Positions 16,964-25,961 are shown, counted from the stretch's first letter. The stretch is 64,000 nt of DNA from CAISIP01 sp038326025 (GCA_038326025.1 JBBQJP010000001.1:124001-188000), one strand, 5' to 3'. Notes: generated from the letters alone by a model not told the origin. A program made the numbers and translations.

Positions 16964-17725
16964 ATGACCAATGGTTACCGACTGACTGCTGCGACGGGTA
17001 TTCACAAAGGCGATCGCGACTACCAGCAGGATCGGGTCAGCTTGCTCAATCACGCTCGCATCAATGGATGTGTGATGGCCGTTGTCGCCGACGGCATGGG
17101 TGGACGCAGTGGTGGCCGCAAGGCGTCGGACCAGGTCGTCATGACCGCGGTCCAGTTGTTCGATCGATACGCCCCCGCCACCGACGACGCTGCCGCCATG
17201 TTGATGCAGGTCGCACGTGAAGCCCATGTGGTGATCAAGCTGACGGCCATCTCCTCCGAAGAGGAGCCGCACAGCACGATCGCCGCCTTCGTACTCAATG
17301 CGGGCGGAGATTGCCACTGGGCGCATTCGGGCGACTCCCGTATCTACCATTATCAGAACACTCGTCTGGTTCGCCGCACCAACGACCACTCCTATGTGCA
17401 GATGCTGGTCAAACGCGGCGAGATCACCGAGGAACAAGCCAACGTCCATCCGCAATCCAACATTCTGATGGGTTGCCTGGGGACCGAGACCGAGCCGCCG
17501 GTCGACGTCCACTTCATTCCACGCGTGCGCGAGGGCGATACGCTGCTCGCTTGCAGCGACGGCATCTGGCACTATTTCACGGACCAGGAAATGGGCGATG
17601 TGCTCGATCGTCTGTCCGCCCGTGAAGCGGTTGAATTCCTTGTCGGGAAGGCGCGCGAGCGTGCCCAGGGCTCAGGTGACAATCTGTCGGTGGTGGTGGT
17701 CAAACTCGAGCCACTGGACACCTGA
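16964..17725 (+). CDS. PP2C-type serine/threonine protein phosphatase
   Basis: Metal-dependent protein phosphatase of the Stp1/PrpC type. The 253-residue product shows all core PP2C motifs: GIHKGDRDYQQDR near the start, the metal-binding VADGMGG, AHSGDSRIY, LACSDGIWHYF and the final DNLSVVVV. It is soluble, with no signal or membrane segment. The start is ATG 16964 because the conserved domain begins right after it; an in-frame ATG at 16883 adds an unconserved 27-residue leader. No Ser/Thr kinase is encoded nearby, so its substrate is not indicated by context. It converges with a small exported-protein gene. Confidence 0.93.
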   Translation: MTNGYRLTAATGIHKGDRDYQQDRVSLLNHARINGCVMAVVADGMGGRSGGRKASDQVVMTAVQLFDRYAPATDDAAAMLMQVAREAHVVIKLTAISSEEEPHSTIAAFVLNAGGDCHWAHSGDSRIYHYQNTRLVRRTNDHSYVQMLVKRGEITEEQANVHPQSNILMGCLGTETEPPVDVHFIPRVREGDTLLACSDGIWHYFTDQEMGDVLDRLSAREAVEFLVGKARERAQGSGDNLSVVVVKLEPLDT

Positions 17726-17746
17726 GCCGGCACCGCCGGGCCGTGC

Positions 17747-18082
17747 TCAGTCCTTGGTCGTGAGCTTCTCGTCGGTTCGCAGCAACTGCTGTGCGCCGCG
17801 GCGCTTGCGCTGGGCGTCATTGATCAGGACTTCCTGTCGACGCAGATCGGCCATGACCTCACGCTGCGTCCGACGGCTGTCAATCAGACAATCGTTGACC
17901 GCAAAGCGCTGATAACACTGGACCTCCTGGGCCTTGAACTGCGCATCGTAGGTCGCACGCCGGTCGCTGATCCACGCGCGCTGTTCGGTCTCGCGCATCT
18001 GCAGATTGCGAATCGCATCGTCCTGCGCGTGCAAATCGGTAACGAGCAGGGTCAGGGTGATCAGGAAAAGGCCAGGTTTCAT
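17747..18082 (-). CDS. Small exported protein of unknown function
   Basis: A 111-residue protein with an N-terminal signal peptide (hydrophobic core LFLITLTLLVTDLHA, cleavage likely after HA at about 19). The mature part is charged and helical. It has two cysteines flanking the motif CYQRFAVNDC and an Arg/Gln-rich coiled-coil-like end. From memory, similar short exported proteins occur in other Burkholderiales, but I know no function. Its ATG overlaps the zapE stop (ATGA), so it is probably translated from the zapE transcript. The two cysteines may form a disulfide in the periplasm. Confidence 0.75.
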   Translation of the reverse strand: MKPGLFLITLTLLVTDLHAQDDAIRNLQMRETEQRAWISDRRATYDAQFKAQEVQCYQRFAVNDCLIDSRRTQREVMADLRRQEVLINDAQRKRRGAQQLLRTDEKLTTKD

Positions 18083-19185
18083 GTCAACGAAGTATCGACC
18101 ATTCTGCGTTCCTGCGCCATGAAGGCGCGCGTCTGCATCTCGTGCAGTCGCGATACGGTGCGCACGAATTCGTGGGCCAGGGGGCCTTCGGTATAGAGTT
18201 GTTCGGGCTCGACCTCGGCCGACAGGATGAGCTTGACCTTGCGGTCGTACAACACGTCGACCAGCCAGGTGAAGCGCCGTGCCTCTGAGGACATGCGCAC
18301 CGACATCATCGGAACGTCGCTGAGCAGCACGGTATGGAACTGGGTGGCGATCTCCAGGTAATCGTTCTGGGAGCGGGGGCCGCCACACAAGGTCTTGAAA
18401 TCGAACCACACCACGCCACCGGCACGGCGACGGGTCTGGATCTGGCGCGCCTCTATGTGCAATACCGGATCCTCGTCATGCGCCTCGGCAAGATGACTGA
18501 ACGCCGCCTCCAGTTCCAGATCGGCCTCGGGTCCACATGGCACATGGTAGAACTTGACGTCCTCGAGTGCGCGCAGCCGGTAGTCGGTCCCGTCGCCAAT
18601 CGGAATGACCGCGAGCTTCTCGTTGAGCAAGGCAATCGCCGGCAGAATGCGGTTGCGATGCAAGCCGTTCGGATACAGGTCGTCGGGCTTGAAGTTCGAT
18701 GTGGTGACGAACCCCACGCCCTGCGCGAACAAGGCGTCGAGCAGCCGATGCAGAATCATTGCATCGGTGATGTCGGCCACATGGAATTCATCAAAACACA
18801 GCAGCCGATACTTGCGTGCCATTTGCCGCGCCAGTTCATCCAGTGGATTGACGGTGCCCTGCAGCGTGGTCAACTGACGGTGCACCTCCCGCATGAACTC
18901 ATGAAAATGCAGCCGGGTCTTGCGTTTGACGGCCACCGCGCCGAAGAAGCAATCCATCAGAAAGCTCTTGCCGCGCCCCACTCCCCCGTACATGTAGACG
19001 CCGCGCGGAATCGGCGGCCGGTTGATCAGCTTGCGCAGACGACCGGCACGCTTGGACAGGTAGGCATCCCAATCAGCCGCACAGCGCTCGAGCTCTTCGA
19101 CGACGGCCAGTTGGCCAGGATCACTCTGATAAGCCCGCAGCTCCAGTTCCCGCTCGTAGGCAGCCTGAACAGGTTTCACTGCCAT
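18079..19185 (-). CDS. zapE: Cell division ATPase ZapE (AFG1/YhcM family)
   Basis: AAA-type ATPase that, in E. coli, associates with the FtsZ ring under stress. The 368-residue protein has Walker A GGVGRGKS at 67-74 and Walker B LLCFDEFHV at about 128-136, followed by VADITDAMIL and SNFKPDDLYPNGLHR, all typical of the AFG1 family. It sits 41 bases after odhL, and this odhA-odhB-odhL-zapE order is a Burkholderiales hallmark. It may be read from the same transcript. Its stop overlaps the next small gene. Confidence 0.95.
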   Translation of the reverse strand: MAVKPVQAAYERELELRAYQSDPGQLAVVEELERCAADWDAYLSKRAGRLRKLINRPPIPRGVYMYGGVGRGKSFLMDCFFGAVAVKRKTRLHFHEFMREVHRQLTTLQGTVNPLDELARQMARKYRLLCFDEFHVADITDAMILHRLLDALFAQGVGFVTTSNFKPDDLYPNGLHRNRILPAIALLNEKLAVIPIGDGTDYRLRALEDVKFYHVPCGPEADLELEAAFSHLAEAHDEDPVLHIEARQIQTRRRAGGVVWFDFKTLCGGPRSQNDYLEIATQFHTVLLSDVPMMSVRMSSEARRFTWLVDVLYDRKVKLILSAEVEPEQLYTEGPLAHEFVRTVSRLHEMQTRAFMAQERRMVDTSLT

Positions 19186-19226
19186 GCACGGCGCCCCGGC
19201 ACCACTCGCAATCCGCCGCGCATGGA

Positions 19227-20654
19227 TCAGAAGTTCAGGGCGCGCTTGTCAACCGCCAGGGCAGCTTCCTTGGTGGCTTCGCTCAGCGACGGATGTGCGT
19301 GGCAGATCCGCGCAATGTCTTCGCTGCTTGCGCGGAACTCCATGGCCACGACACATTCAGCGATCAGCTCGCTGGCCATCGGCCCCACGATATGCACGCC
19401 AAGAATCTCATCAGTCGCCTCGTCGGCGATCATCTTGACCATGCCGGTGGTGTCACCCAGCGCACGGGCGCGACCATTGGCCAGGAACGGGAAACTACCG
19501 GTACGGTAGGCAACACCGGCCTCCTTGAGTTGCTGCTCGGTCTTGCCGACCCAGGCGATCTCCGGGCTGGTGTATATCACCCAGGGGATGGTGTTGAAGT
19601 TGACATGGCCATGTTGACCGGCAATACGCTCGGCAACGGCAACGCCCTCTTCTTCGGCCTTGTGCGCCAGCATCGGTCCACGCACCACATCGCCCACTGC
19701 CCACACGCCGGGCAGGTTGGTACGGCAATCATCATCCACCACGATGGCGCCGCGCTCGTCCAGCGTCAGGTCCACTGCTGCTGCATTCAGGCCCTCGGTA
19801 TTGGCGACCCGCCCGATGGACACGATCAGGTGGTCCACCGCCAACGACTGCTTGCCGCCCTTGGCGTCCGCGTACGCAATCGTCACACCCTTGCGTGTCG
19901 ACTTGATCTCGCCCACCTTGACACCCAGCTCGATCTTCAGCCCCTGCTTGGTAAACGCCTTATGCGCCTCCTTGGCGATTTGCTGATCGACAGCCCCCAG
20001 GAAGGCAGGCAGGCTTTCGAGGATCGTCACATCGGCACCCAGGCGCCGCCAGACCGATCCCATCTCCAGACCGATCACACCGGCTCCGATGACGCCGAGC
20101 TTCTTCGGCACAGCGCCGATGCGCAGCGCGCCATCATTGGACAGGATGCGCTCCTCGTCAAAGGCCACACCTGGCAAAGGACGGGCTGTCGATCCGGTGG
20201 CCACAACCACCTGCGCAGAACGCAAGGTCTCAGACTTGGCGCCGGCGACCTTGATCTCGTAACTGCCGTCCTTGGCGCTGACAAAGGAGCCCCGGCCATG
20301 AAAGAACGTCACCTTGTTCTTCTTGAACAGATACAGGATGCCGTCGTTGTTCTGCTTGACCACCGTATCCTTGCGCCCGACCATTTTGGCGACGTCCAGC
20401 GACAAGCCCTTGATGCCGATGCCATGGTCTGCGAAGTGCAACGACGCATGTTCGTAATTCTCGGACGACTGCAGCAGCGCCTTCGATGGAATGCAACCCA
20501 CGTTGGTGCAGGTTCCGCCAGGTGCGGGGCCGCCTTGCGCGTTCTTCCATTCGTCGATGCACGCCACCTTCATGCCGAGCTGGGCCGCGCGAATGGCCGC
20601 AATGTATCCGCCAGGGCCGGCGCCGATGACGACAACGTCAAATTCTTGTGCCAT
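19227..20654 (-). CDS. odhL: Dihydrolipoyl dehydrogenase of the 2-oxoglutarate dehydrogenase complex
   Basis: FAD flavoprotein E3 that reoxidises dihydrolipoamide with NAD. The protein has 475 residues: FAD-binding GAGPGGY at 11-17, redox-active Cys49 and Cys54 (GGTCTNVGCIPSK), an NAD-binding GAGVIGLEMG segment, and the C-terminal CHAHPSLSE with the active-site His. A short insert precedes the redox cysteines (KNAQGGPAPGG), seen in many E3 subunits of 2-oxoglutarate complexes. It lacks a lipoyl domain, unlike the second E3 gene at 36-38 kb. It lies 8 bases after odhB. Confidence 0.97.
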   Translation of the reverse strand: MAQEFDVVVIGAGPGGYIAAIRAAQLGMKVACIDEWKNAQGGPAPGGTCTNVGCIPSKALLQSSENYEHASLHFADHGIGIKGLSLDVAKMVGRKDTVVKQNNDGILYLFKKNKVTFFHGRGSFVSAKDGSYEIKVAGAKSETLRSAQVVVATGSTARPLPGVAFDEERILSNDGALRIGAVPKKLGVIGAGVIGLEMGSVWRRLGADVTILESLPAFLGAVDQQIAKEAHKAFTKQGLKIELGVKVGEIKSTRKGVTIAYADAKGGKQSLAVDHLIVSIGRVANTEGLNAAAVDLTLDERGAIVVDDDCRTNLPGVWAVGDVVRGPMLAHKAEEEGVAVAERIAGQHGHVNFNTIPWVIYTSPEIAWVGKTEQQLKEAGVAYRTGSFPFLANGRARALGDTTGMVKMIADEATDEILGVHIVGPMASELIAECVVAMEFRASSEDIARICHAHPSLSEATKEAALAVDKRALNF

Positions 20655-20662
20655 GTCTTCCC

Positions 20663-21958
20663 TTAAATATCAAACAACAGGCGCGCCGGATCTTCCAGGG
20701 CTTCCTTCATGGCGACCAGACCCAGCACAGCCTCACGACCGTCGATGATGCGGTGGTCATAACTCATGGCCAGATAGTTGATGGGGCGCACCACGACCAC
20801 ACCGTTCTCCACCACGGCCCGCTCCTTGGTCGCATGCACGCCCAGGATGGCCGCCTGCGGCGGGTTGATGATGGGCGTGGACAACATGGAGCCGAACACG
20901 CCGCCGTTGGAGATGGAGAAAGTTCCGCCTGTCATTTCTTCGAGGCCCAGTTTGCCATCACGTGCCTTGGCACCGTATTCGGCAATCTTCTTTTCGATCT
21001 CGGCAAAATTCATCTGATCGGCGTTGCGCAGGATGGGGACCACGAGACCGCGTGGCGAACCCACGGCGATACCGATGTCGAAATAGCCGTGATAGACGAT
21101 GTCGTTGCCATCCACCGATGCGTTGAGCACCGGGAACTTCTTGAGTGCATGCACAGCGGCTTTCACGAAGAAGCTCATGAAGCCGATCTTGACGCCATGT
21201 TCCTTCTCGAACTTTTCCTGGAATCGCTTGCGCATCTCCATCACGGGCGCCATGTTCACTTCGTTGAACGTGGTCAAGATGGCGGCGCTCGACTGCGACT
21301 GCAGCAAACGCTCGGCAATCCGGGCACGCAGGCGGCTCATGGGCACGCGTTGTTCCGGACGGTCACCCAGATTGGGCTGGGCGGCAGAAACCTGGGGCAG
21401 CAGCGTTGCAGCCCGGGGTGTGACCTGGGCCGCAGCCGCAGGGGCTGGCGCCGCCGGCTTGGCCAAAGCGGAGGTGACGTCACCTTTGGTGATGCGCCCG
21501 TCTTTGCCGGTGCCCGACACGGATGCGGGGTCCATCTTGTTGTCGGCCATGATCTTGGCCGCAGCTGGCATGGCAACACCCGCTTTGGCGGTGCCGGATG
21601 CGGCCGCGGCAGGAGCGGATGCGGGAGCGGCTGCAGGTGCAGCAGCCTTTGCCGTATCAGCCGCTGGCTCGGCCGCCGGTTTGGAGGCCGGTTTGGCGGC
21701 CGACGCGACCGCTCCGCCACTGGTATCGATACGGGCAATGAGCTGCTCAGCCAGCACGGTTGCGCCGTCGGCGGCAACCAGCTCGACCAATACGCCGGCC
21801 GACGGGGCCGGCACTTCAAGTACAACCTTGTCGGTCTCAACCTCGATCAGGATTTCATCTACGGCGACGGCGTCGCCGACCTTCTTCCTCCACTGCAGCA
21901 GTGTTGCTTCAGCAACCGACTCCGACAACTGGGGTACCTTGACTTCTACGATGGCCAT
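20663..21958 (-). CDS. odhB: Dihydrolipoamide succinyltransferase (2-oxoglutarate dehydrogenase E2)
   Basis: Transfers the succinyl group from lipoyl-lysine to CoA in the TCA cycle. The 431-residue protein has one lipoyl domain at 1-75 with modified Lys44 (VETDKVVLEV). An Ala/Pro linker, a peripheral subunit-binding domain around 140-180 (AAKIMADNKMDPASVSGTG) and a catalytic domain follow. The catalytic motif is SYDHRIIDGREAV near the C-terminus. A single lipoyl domain and this motif distinguish it from the pyruvate E2 in the same window. It lies between odhA and odhL. Confidence 0.97.
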   Translation of the reverse strand: MAIVEVKVPQLSESVAEATLLQWRKKVGDAVAVDEILIEVETDKVVLEVPAPSAGVLVELVAADGATVLAEQLIARIDTSGGAVASAAKPASKPAAEPAADTAKAAAPAAAPASAPAAAASGTAKAGVAMPAAAKIMADNKMDPASVSGTGKDGRITKGDVTSALAKPAAPAPAAAAQVTPRAATLLPQVSAAQPNLGDRPEQRVPMSRLRARIAERLLQSQSSAAILTTFNEVNMAPVMEMRKRFQEKFEKEHGVKIGFMSFFVKAAVHALKKFPVLNASVDGNDIVYHGYFDIGIAVGSPRGLVVPILRNADQMNFAEIEKKIAEYGAKARDGKLGLEEMTGGTFSISNGGVFGSMLSTPIINPPQAAILGVHATKERAVVENGVVVVRPINYLAMSYDHRIIDGREAVLGLVAMKEALEDPARLLFDI

Positions 21959-22009
21959 GTCTGTTCTTCTTTCAACTAGGGTGTTGCATTCGGGGTGGGC
22001 AAAAGCGGC

Positions 22010-24898
22010 TTACTTGGAGAGCACGAAGCCCTTGAGCTTGGCGAACGCACCGTCGACCAAGGCCTTTTGCTGCTTGAGGTGCAGATGCGAATAACCGACT
22101 GCCGGTGATGCCGATGAGGCACGTCCCGAATAACCCAGCTTCTGGCCTTCGAGCATGTTCTCGTGGATGTAATGCTGCACGAAGAACCACGCGCCCTGGT
22201 TCTGCGGCTCGTCCTGGCACCAGACGATCTCGCTCGCATTCGGGTACTTCTTCAGCTCGGTCGCGAAGGCCTTGTGCGGGAACGGATACAACTGCTCCAC
22301 CCGCAGGATGGCACTGTCTTCGGTGCCCCGCTCCTCGCGCCGACGCACCAAGTCGTAATAAACCTTGCCGCTGCAACAGATCACCCGCTTGACCTTGTCC
22401 GCCTTGATCTCGCTCTTGTCCGGGATCACGGTCTGGAAGCAGCCATCGGTGAATTCGGACAATGGCGACGCCGCGTCCTTGGCCCTGAGCAGCGACTTGG
22501 GCGTCATGATGATCAACGGCTTGCGCAGGTTGCGTACCATCTGCCGGCGCAGAATGTGGAAAATCTGGCTGGCGGTGGTTGGCTGCACCACCTGCATGTT
22601 GGCGTCGGCGCTCAACTGCATGAAGCGCTCCAGGCGCGCCGAGCTGTGCTCCGGACCCTGGCCTTCATATCCGTGCGGCAACATCAATGTGATGCCGTTC
22701 ACACGGCCCCACTTGACCTCGCCTGAGGCAATGAACTGGTCGATCACTACCTGGGCACCATTGACGAAGTCGCCGAACTGGGCTTCCCAGATCACCAGCG
22801 TGTTCGGGTCATTGGACGCATAGCCATATTCGAAGGCCAGCACCGCCTCCTCGGACAGGATGGAGTCGATCACGACAAAAGGCGCCTGACCTTCCGCCAC
22901 GTTCTGCAGCGGGATGTACATGCCTTCGTCAAACTTTTCACGGTTCTGGTCATGAATCACCGAGTGACGGTGGCTGAATGTGCCGCGTCCACAATCTTCC
23001 CCGCTCAGGCGCACCGGATAACCACTGGCCACCAGCGAGGCAAACGCCATGTGCTCGCCCATACCCCAGTCAACCGGCAGTTCACCGCGGCCCATCGCGG
23101 CGCGGTCAGCGTACACCTTCTCGACCAGCTTATGCGGCGTGACCGAAGCAGGAATGGTGCTGATCTTTTCTGCCAGACGGTTCCATTCGGCCCGCGGAAT
23201 CGCGGTGTCACCCGCATCTGTCCATTTCTTGTTCAGGTACGGCATCCAGTCGACGGCGTACTTGCTCTTGAAGTTGGTCAGCACCGGGTCGAAGGTATTT
23301 TTTCCTGCCTCCAAAGCTGCGCGACAGGCCTTGACCATCTGGTCGCCGAGCTCGGCCTCGAAACCCTGTGCAGCCAACTTGTCAGCATAAAGCTTGCGCG
23401 TGCCAGGATGCTGCGCAATCTTGCGATACATCAGCGGCTGCGTCAGCGAAGGCGTGTCCTGCTCGTTGTGGCCAAGTTTGCGAAAGCAGATGATGTCCAC
23501 AACCACGTCCTTGCGGAACTCCATGCGGAATTCCAGCGCCATCTGCGTCGCCAGCACGACCGCTTCCGGATCGTCGCCGTTGACGTGCAGTACCGGCGCG
23601 TCAATCATCTTGACAACGTCCGAGCAATACAGGGTTGAGCGGCTGTCGCGTGGGTCGCTGGTCGTGAAACCGATCTGGTTATTGATCACGATATGCACGG
23701 TGCCGCCGGTCGAGTAACCCCGGGTCTGTGCCAGCGCCAAAGTTTCCATAACCACGCCTTGACCGGCAAACGCCGCGTCACCGTGCACCAGCACCGGCAA
23801 TACCTGCTTGCCGAGCGGGTCAGCACGACGGTCCATGCGCGCGCGCACCGAACCTTCGACCACCGGATTCACGATTTCAAGGTGTGACGGGTTGAATGCC
23901 AGCGTCAGGTGCACCGGCCCGCCCGGGGTAGACACATCGGAGCTGAAACCCTGGTGGTACTTGACGTCACCACTGGTCAGGTCTTCGGGTGCCGTGTGGT
24001 CGAACTCGGCAAACAGCATGGCGGGCAACTTGCCCAGCGAATTCACCAGCACGTTCAATCGGCCACGATGCGCCATGCCAATGACGATTTCCTGGATCCC
24101 GACAACACCCCCGCGCTGAATCAGCTCGTCCATGGCATTGATGAAGCTCTCGCCGCCTTCGAGCGAGAAGCGTTTTTGCCCCACGTATTTGGTGTGCAGG
24201 AAACGCTCCAGCCCTTCGGCTGCGGTCAAGCGCTCCAGGATATGGCGTTTCTTGGCCGCGTCGAAGTTCGGCTTGCTGCGAATCGACTCGAGCTTGTGTT
24301 GCCACCAGCGCTTGTGCGCCTGGTCGGTCAGATACATGTATTCGGCGCCAATGCTGCCGCAATAGGTTTCAAACAGGGCGTTGCGCAGATCGCGCAGGCT
24401 CATGGTCTCCTTGCCGAAGAACGTGTTGCTGATGTTGAACACGATCTCCTGGTCGGAGTCGGAGAATTCGTAAAACGACAGTTCGAGCTCGGGGATGTTC
24501 TCGCGCTCGCGACGCTTGAGTGGATCGAGGTCGGCCCAGCGGGCGCCCACATTGCGGTAAGCCGCAATCAGTTGCTGAACCGCAACCCGCTTGCGGCCCA
24601 TTTCCTGGTCGCGGCTTCCATACACAACCTTGGTGCCACCGAGTTTGGCGCGTTCGGCGAAGGCATTGATGACGGGCTGGTGCGCCACGTCCTTGGAATT
24701 GCCGCCGTCGGAAGCAGGCACGTTTTGCAACGCGTCAAAGTAGTTGCGCCAGGAGTCCGGAACACTGCCAGGATTGGCAAGGTAGTTTTCGTACATCTCC
24801 TCCACGTACGGCGCATTGCCGCCGAACAGATAGGTGTTCGATTGGTACGCGTGGTAGATCGACGGCACGCTGGTCGCTGCGGGATTGTCTTGGCTCAT
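22010..24898 (-). CDS. odhA: 2-oxoglutarate dehydrogenase E1 component
   Basis: Thiamine-diphosphate-dependent decarboxylase of the TCA cycle. The 962-residue protein has the E1o N-terminal segment (YLFGGNAPYVEEMYENYLANPGS, shortened here to its key YEEMYENYL-like core), then VIGMAHRGRLNVLVN. The ThDP-binding region contains HGDAAFAGQGVVMETL and VIVNNQIGFTTSDP-like sequence, and the C-terminal part LPHGYEGQGPEHSSARLER. The length is normal for the family. The ATG is preceded by a GGAG ribosome site beside a small hairpin. It is the first gene of the odhABL operon. Confidence 0.97.
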   Translation of the reverse strand: MSQDNPAATSVPSIYHAYQSNTYLFGGNAPYVEEMYENYLANPGSVPDSWRNYFDALQNVPASDGGNSKDVAHQPVINAFAERAKLGGTKVVYGSRDQEMGRKRVAVQQLIAAYRNVGARWADLDPLKRRERENIPELELSFYEFSDSDQEIVFNISNTFFGKETMSLRDLRNALFETYCGSIGAEYMYLTDQAHKRWWQHKLESIRSKPNFDAAKKRHILERLTAAEGLERFLHTKYVGQKRFSLEGGESFINAMDELIQRGGVVGIQEIVIGMAHRGRLNVLVNSLGKLPAMLFAEFDHTAPEDLTSGDVKYHQGFSSDVSTPGGPVHLTLAFNPSHLEIVNPVVEGSVRARMDRRADPLGKQVLPVLVHGDAAFAGQGVVMETLALAQTRGYSTGGTVHIVINNQIGFTTSDPRDSRSTLYCSDVVKMIDAPVLHVNGDDPEAVVLATQMALEFRMEFRKDVVVDIICFRKLGHNEQDTPSLTQPLMYRKIAQHPGTRKLYADKLAAQGFEAELGDQMVKACRAALEAGKNTFDPVLTNFKSKYAVDWMPYLNKKWTDAGDTAIPRAEWNRLAEKISTIPASVTPHKLVEKVYADRAAMGRGELPVDWGMGEHMAFASLVASGYPVRLSGEDCGRGTFSHRHSVIHDQNREKFDEGMYIPLQNVAEGQAPFVVIDSILSEEAVLAFEYGYASNDPNTLVIWEAQFGDFVNGAQVVIDQFIASGEVKWGRVNGITLMLPHGYEGQGPEHSSARLERFMQLSADANMQVVQPTTASQIFHILRRQMVRNLRKPLIIMTPKSLLRAKDAASPLSEFTDGCFQTVIPDKSEIKADKVKRVICCSGKVYYDLVRRREERGTEDSAILRVEQLYPFPHKAFATELKKYPNASEIVWCQDEPQNQGAWFFVQHYIHENMLEGQKLGYSGRASSASPAVGYSHLHLKQQKALVDGAFAKLKGFVLSK

Positions 24899-24913
24899 GG
24901 TTCGCTTAACTCC

Positions 24914-24930
24914 GTTTCCCTTGAGGAAAC
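24914..24930 (-). other. Inverted repeat next to the odhA ribosome-binding site
   Basis: GTTTCC-N5-GGAAAC forms a perfect 6-bp stem, directly upstream of the GGAG that serves odhA. On the mRNA it would fold just ahead of the ribosome site. Regulatory meaning is speculative. Confidence 0.35.
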
Positions 24931-25409
24931 ATGTGTCGGTCTTATCTGTTGACTAACCTTCCGCGGCACGGCTGAACCGGATAGCGGATGCGACTGTGGC
25001 TTGGGAAGGGCCTGGTAACCGGTCGATTGTGCCACTGATAAGTCTGGCTATCCGCCAGTGTCCTGAGAACGACCCGAAACCCTGGTCGCGAACACGTAAA
25101 ACGCAAGCCGAATTGCCATGTGAAAAGCGGTCGATTTCCGTTTGTGGCGAGCGACGCTTTCGCACGACATGCCCCTGTTCAAGACTTGTCGCTAGCGGAG
25201 TGTCGAAGGCATAAGGACTACTCGTGCCCCTGGCGTCCTTTTCCATACTTTTTCGATGTGGTCGTGCCGTTCGATTGATGTCGCGTTTGGCCTGCTGCTG
25301 GCCAGTGGCGTGCCCGCCGAATTCGATGGTTTGGTGCACATGGCGCTAGCCATGACGGAGTCGGGCCGAGGCAGGCAGACCTGCTACCTGCTCTACGCGC
25401 CACCACTGA
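24931..25409. other. Stretch without a recognisable gene upstream of odhA
   Basis: About 480 bases with open frames on both strands, but none with a recognisable protein. The longest, on the minus strand at 24953-25339, has a scrambled composition with no motif. The odhA promoter must lie here or further upstream; I found no convincing -35/-10 pair. Some weak coding character appears on the plus strand from about 25268. Confidence 0.5.
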
Positions 25410-25628
25410 CCAGCCAGGCAGTTCGCGCCCGCTCGTCGCGCGCCGAAACTGGGCCTGGACATGTTCGAGGTCAGCGACAGCAAATCAGTCAACATCCTGC
25501 TGCAACAGACCGCAGACCAGGCCGTACTGAAAATCGACCAGTTCCAGATTGCGATCGACCTGGCCGAGGCCCAGATACCGTCGTCGGTCAAGGCGCATGC
25601 GCAAGTTCGCACGGCGACGGGATCGTAA
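25410..25628 (+). pseudogene. Possible decayed gene fragment
   Basis: Plus-strand frame open from just after a stop at 25407 to TAA at 25626. From about 25446 it reads like real protein (LGLDMFEVSDSKSVNILLQQ, then further helical sequence ending ATGS) with high G/C at third codon positions, as in neighbouring genes. There is no start codon matching a full domain and no family I recognise. Sequence just upstream in another plus frame also looks coding, which would fit a frameshifted remnant. It could instead be a small unrecognised gene starting at ATG 25461, or chance. Confidence 0.3.
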
Positions 25629-25928
25629 TGCCTCAAGCGGACCGGCCAACGCCAAGGTGGCTGTTCCCCACATTGTCGGCGTGGTGCTGCCAGCCAATGC
25701 GGTCAAGCGCAGTGCCACGTTATTCGAACTGGCCGCCAGCGTGTCATGGCATTTTGTCGTTGATTCCAGCGTGTATTGGATTGCCATTTGTTGATCGTTG
25801 ATCGGGAATGCGAATATTGACAAGGGCATCAATTCGCATGAAGTAACGGCGTCGAAAAAACTTACAAAAGTTAGCCCTTAGGAATTCAGATGTCGCTTAC
25901 CCCTTGATTTCATTGGGTTAATCAATTC
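25629..25928. other. Intergenic stretch with ambiguous open frames
   Basis: Both strands are open over about 25640-25795. The minus-strand frame from ATG 25786, on which a 100-residue protein could be read, looks fairly natural at its N-terminus but turns arginine-rich where it crosses the plus-strand fragment. I cannot call a gene. From 25800 the sequence becomes AT-richer, as expected of a regulatory region ahead of the PEP-CTERM gene. Confidence 0.4.
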
Positions 25929-25944
25929 TGGCCCGCAATATGCT
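25929..25944 (+). promoter_or_regulatory. Sigma-54 (-24/-12) promoter of the PEP-CTERM gene
   Basis: TGGCCCGCAATATGCT fits the sigma-54 consensus: invariant GG at 25930-25931 and GC at 25942-25943 with exactly 10 bases between them, plus the flanking T and the TGC of the -12 element. Transcription would start near 25955, about 90 bases before the ATG. In PEP-CTERM-encoding betaproteobacteria, expression of such proteins is linked to sigma-54 and the PrsK/PrsR pair, which supports the call. The activator site is not identified. Confidence 0.7.
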
Positions 25945-25961
25945 TGATTACTTCCAGATCT

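Noticed and set aside
25485..25832. A minus-strand 115-codon frame in the gap before the PEP-CTERM gene
   Set aside because: It opens plausibly but turns arginine-rich where a better plus-strand frame overlaps; there is no ribosome site or family match.
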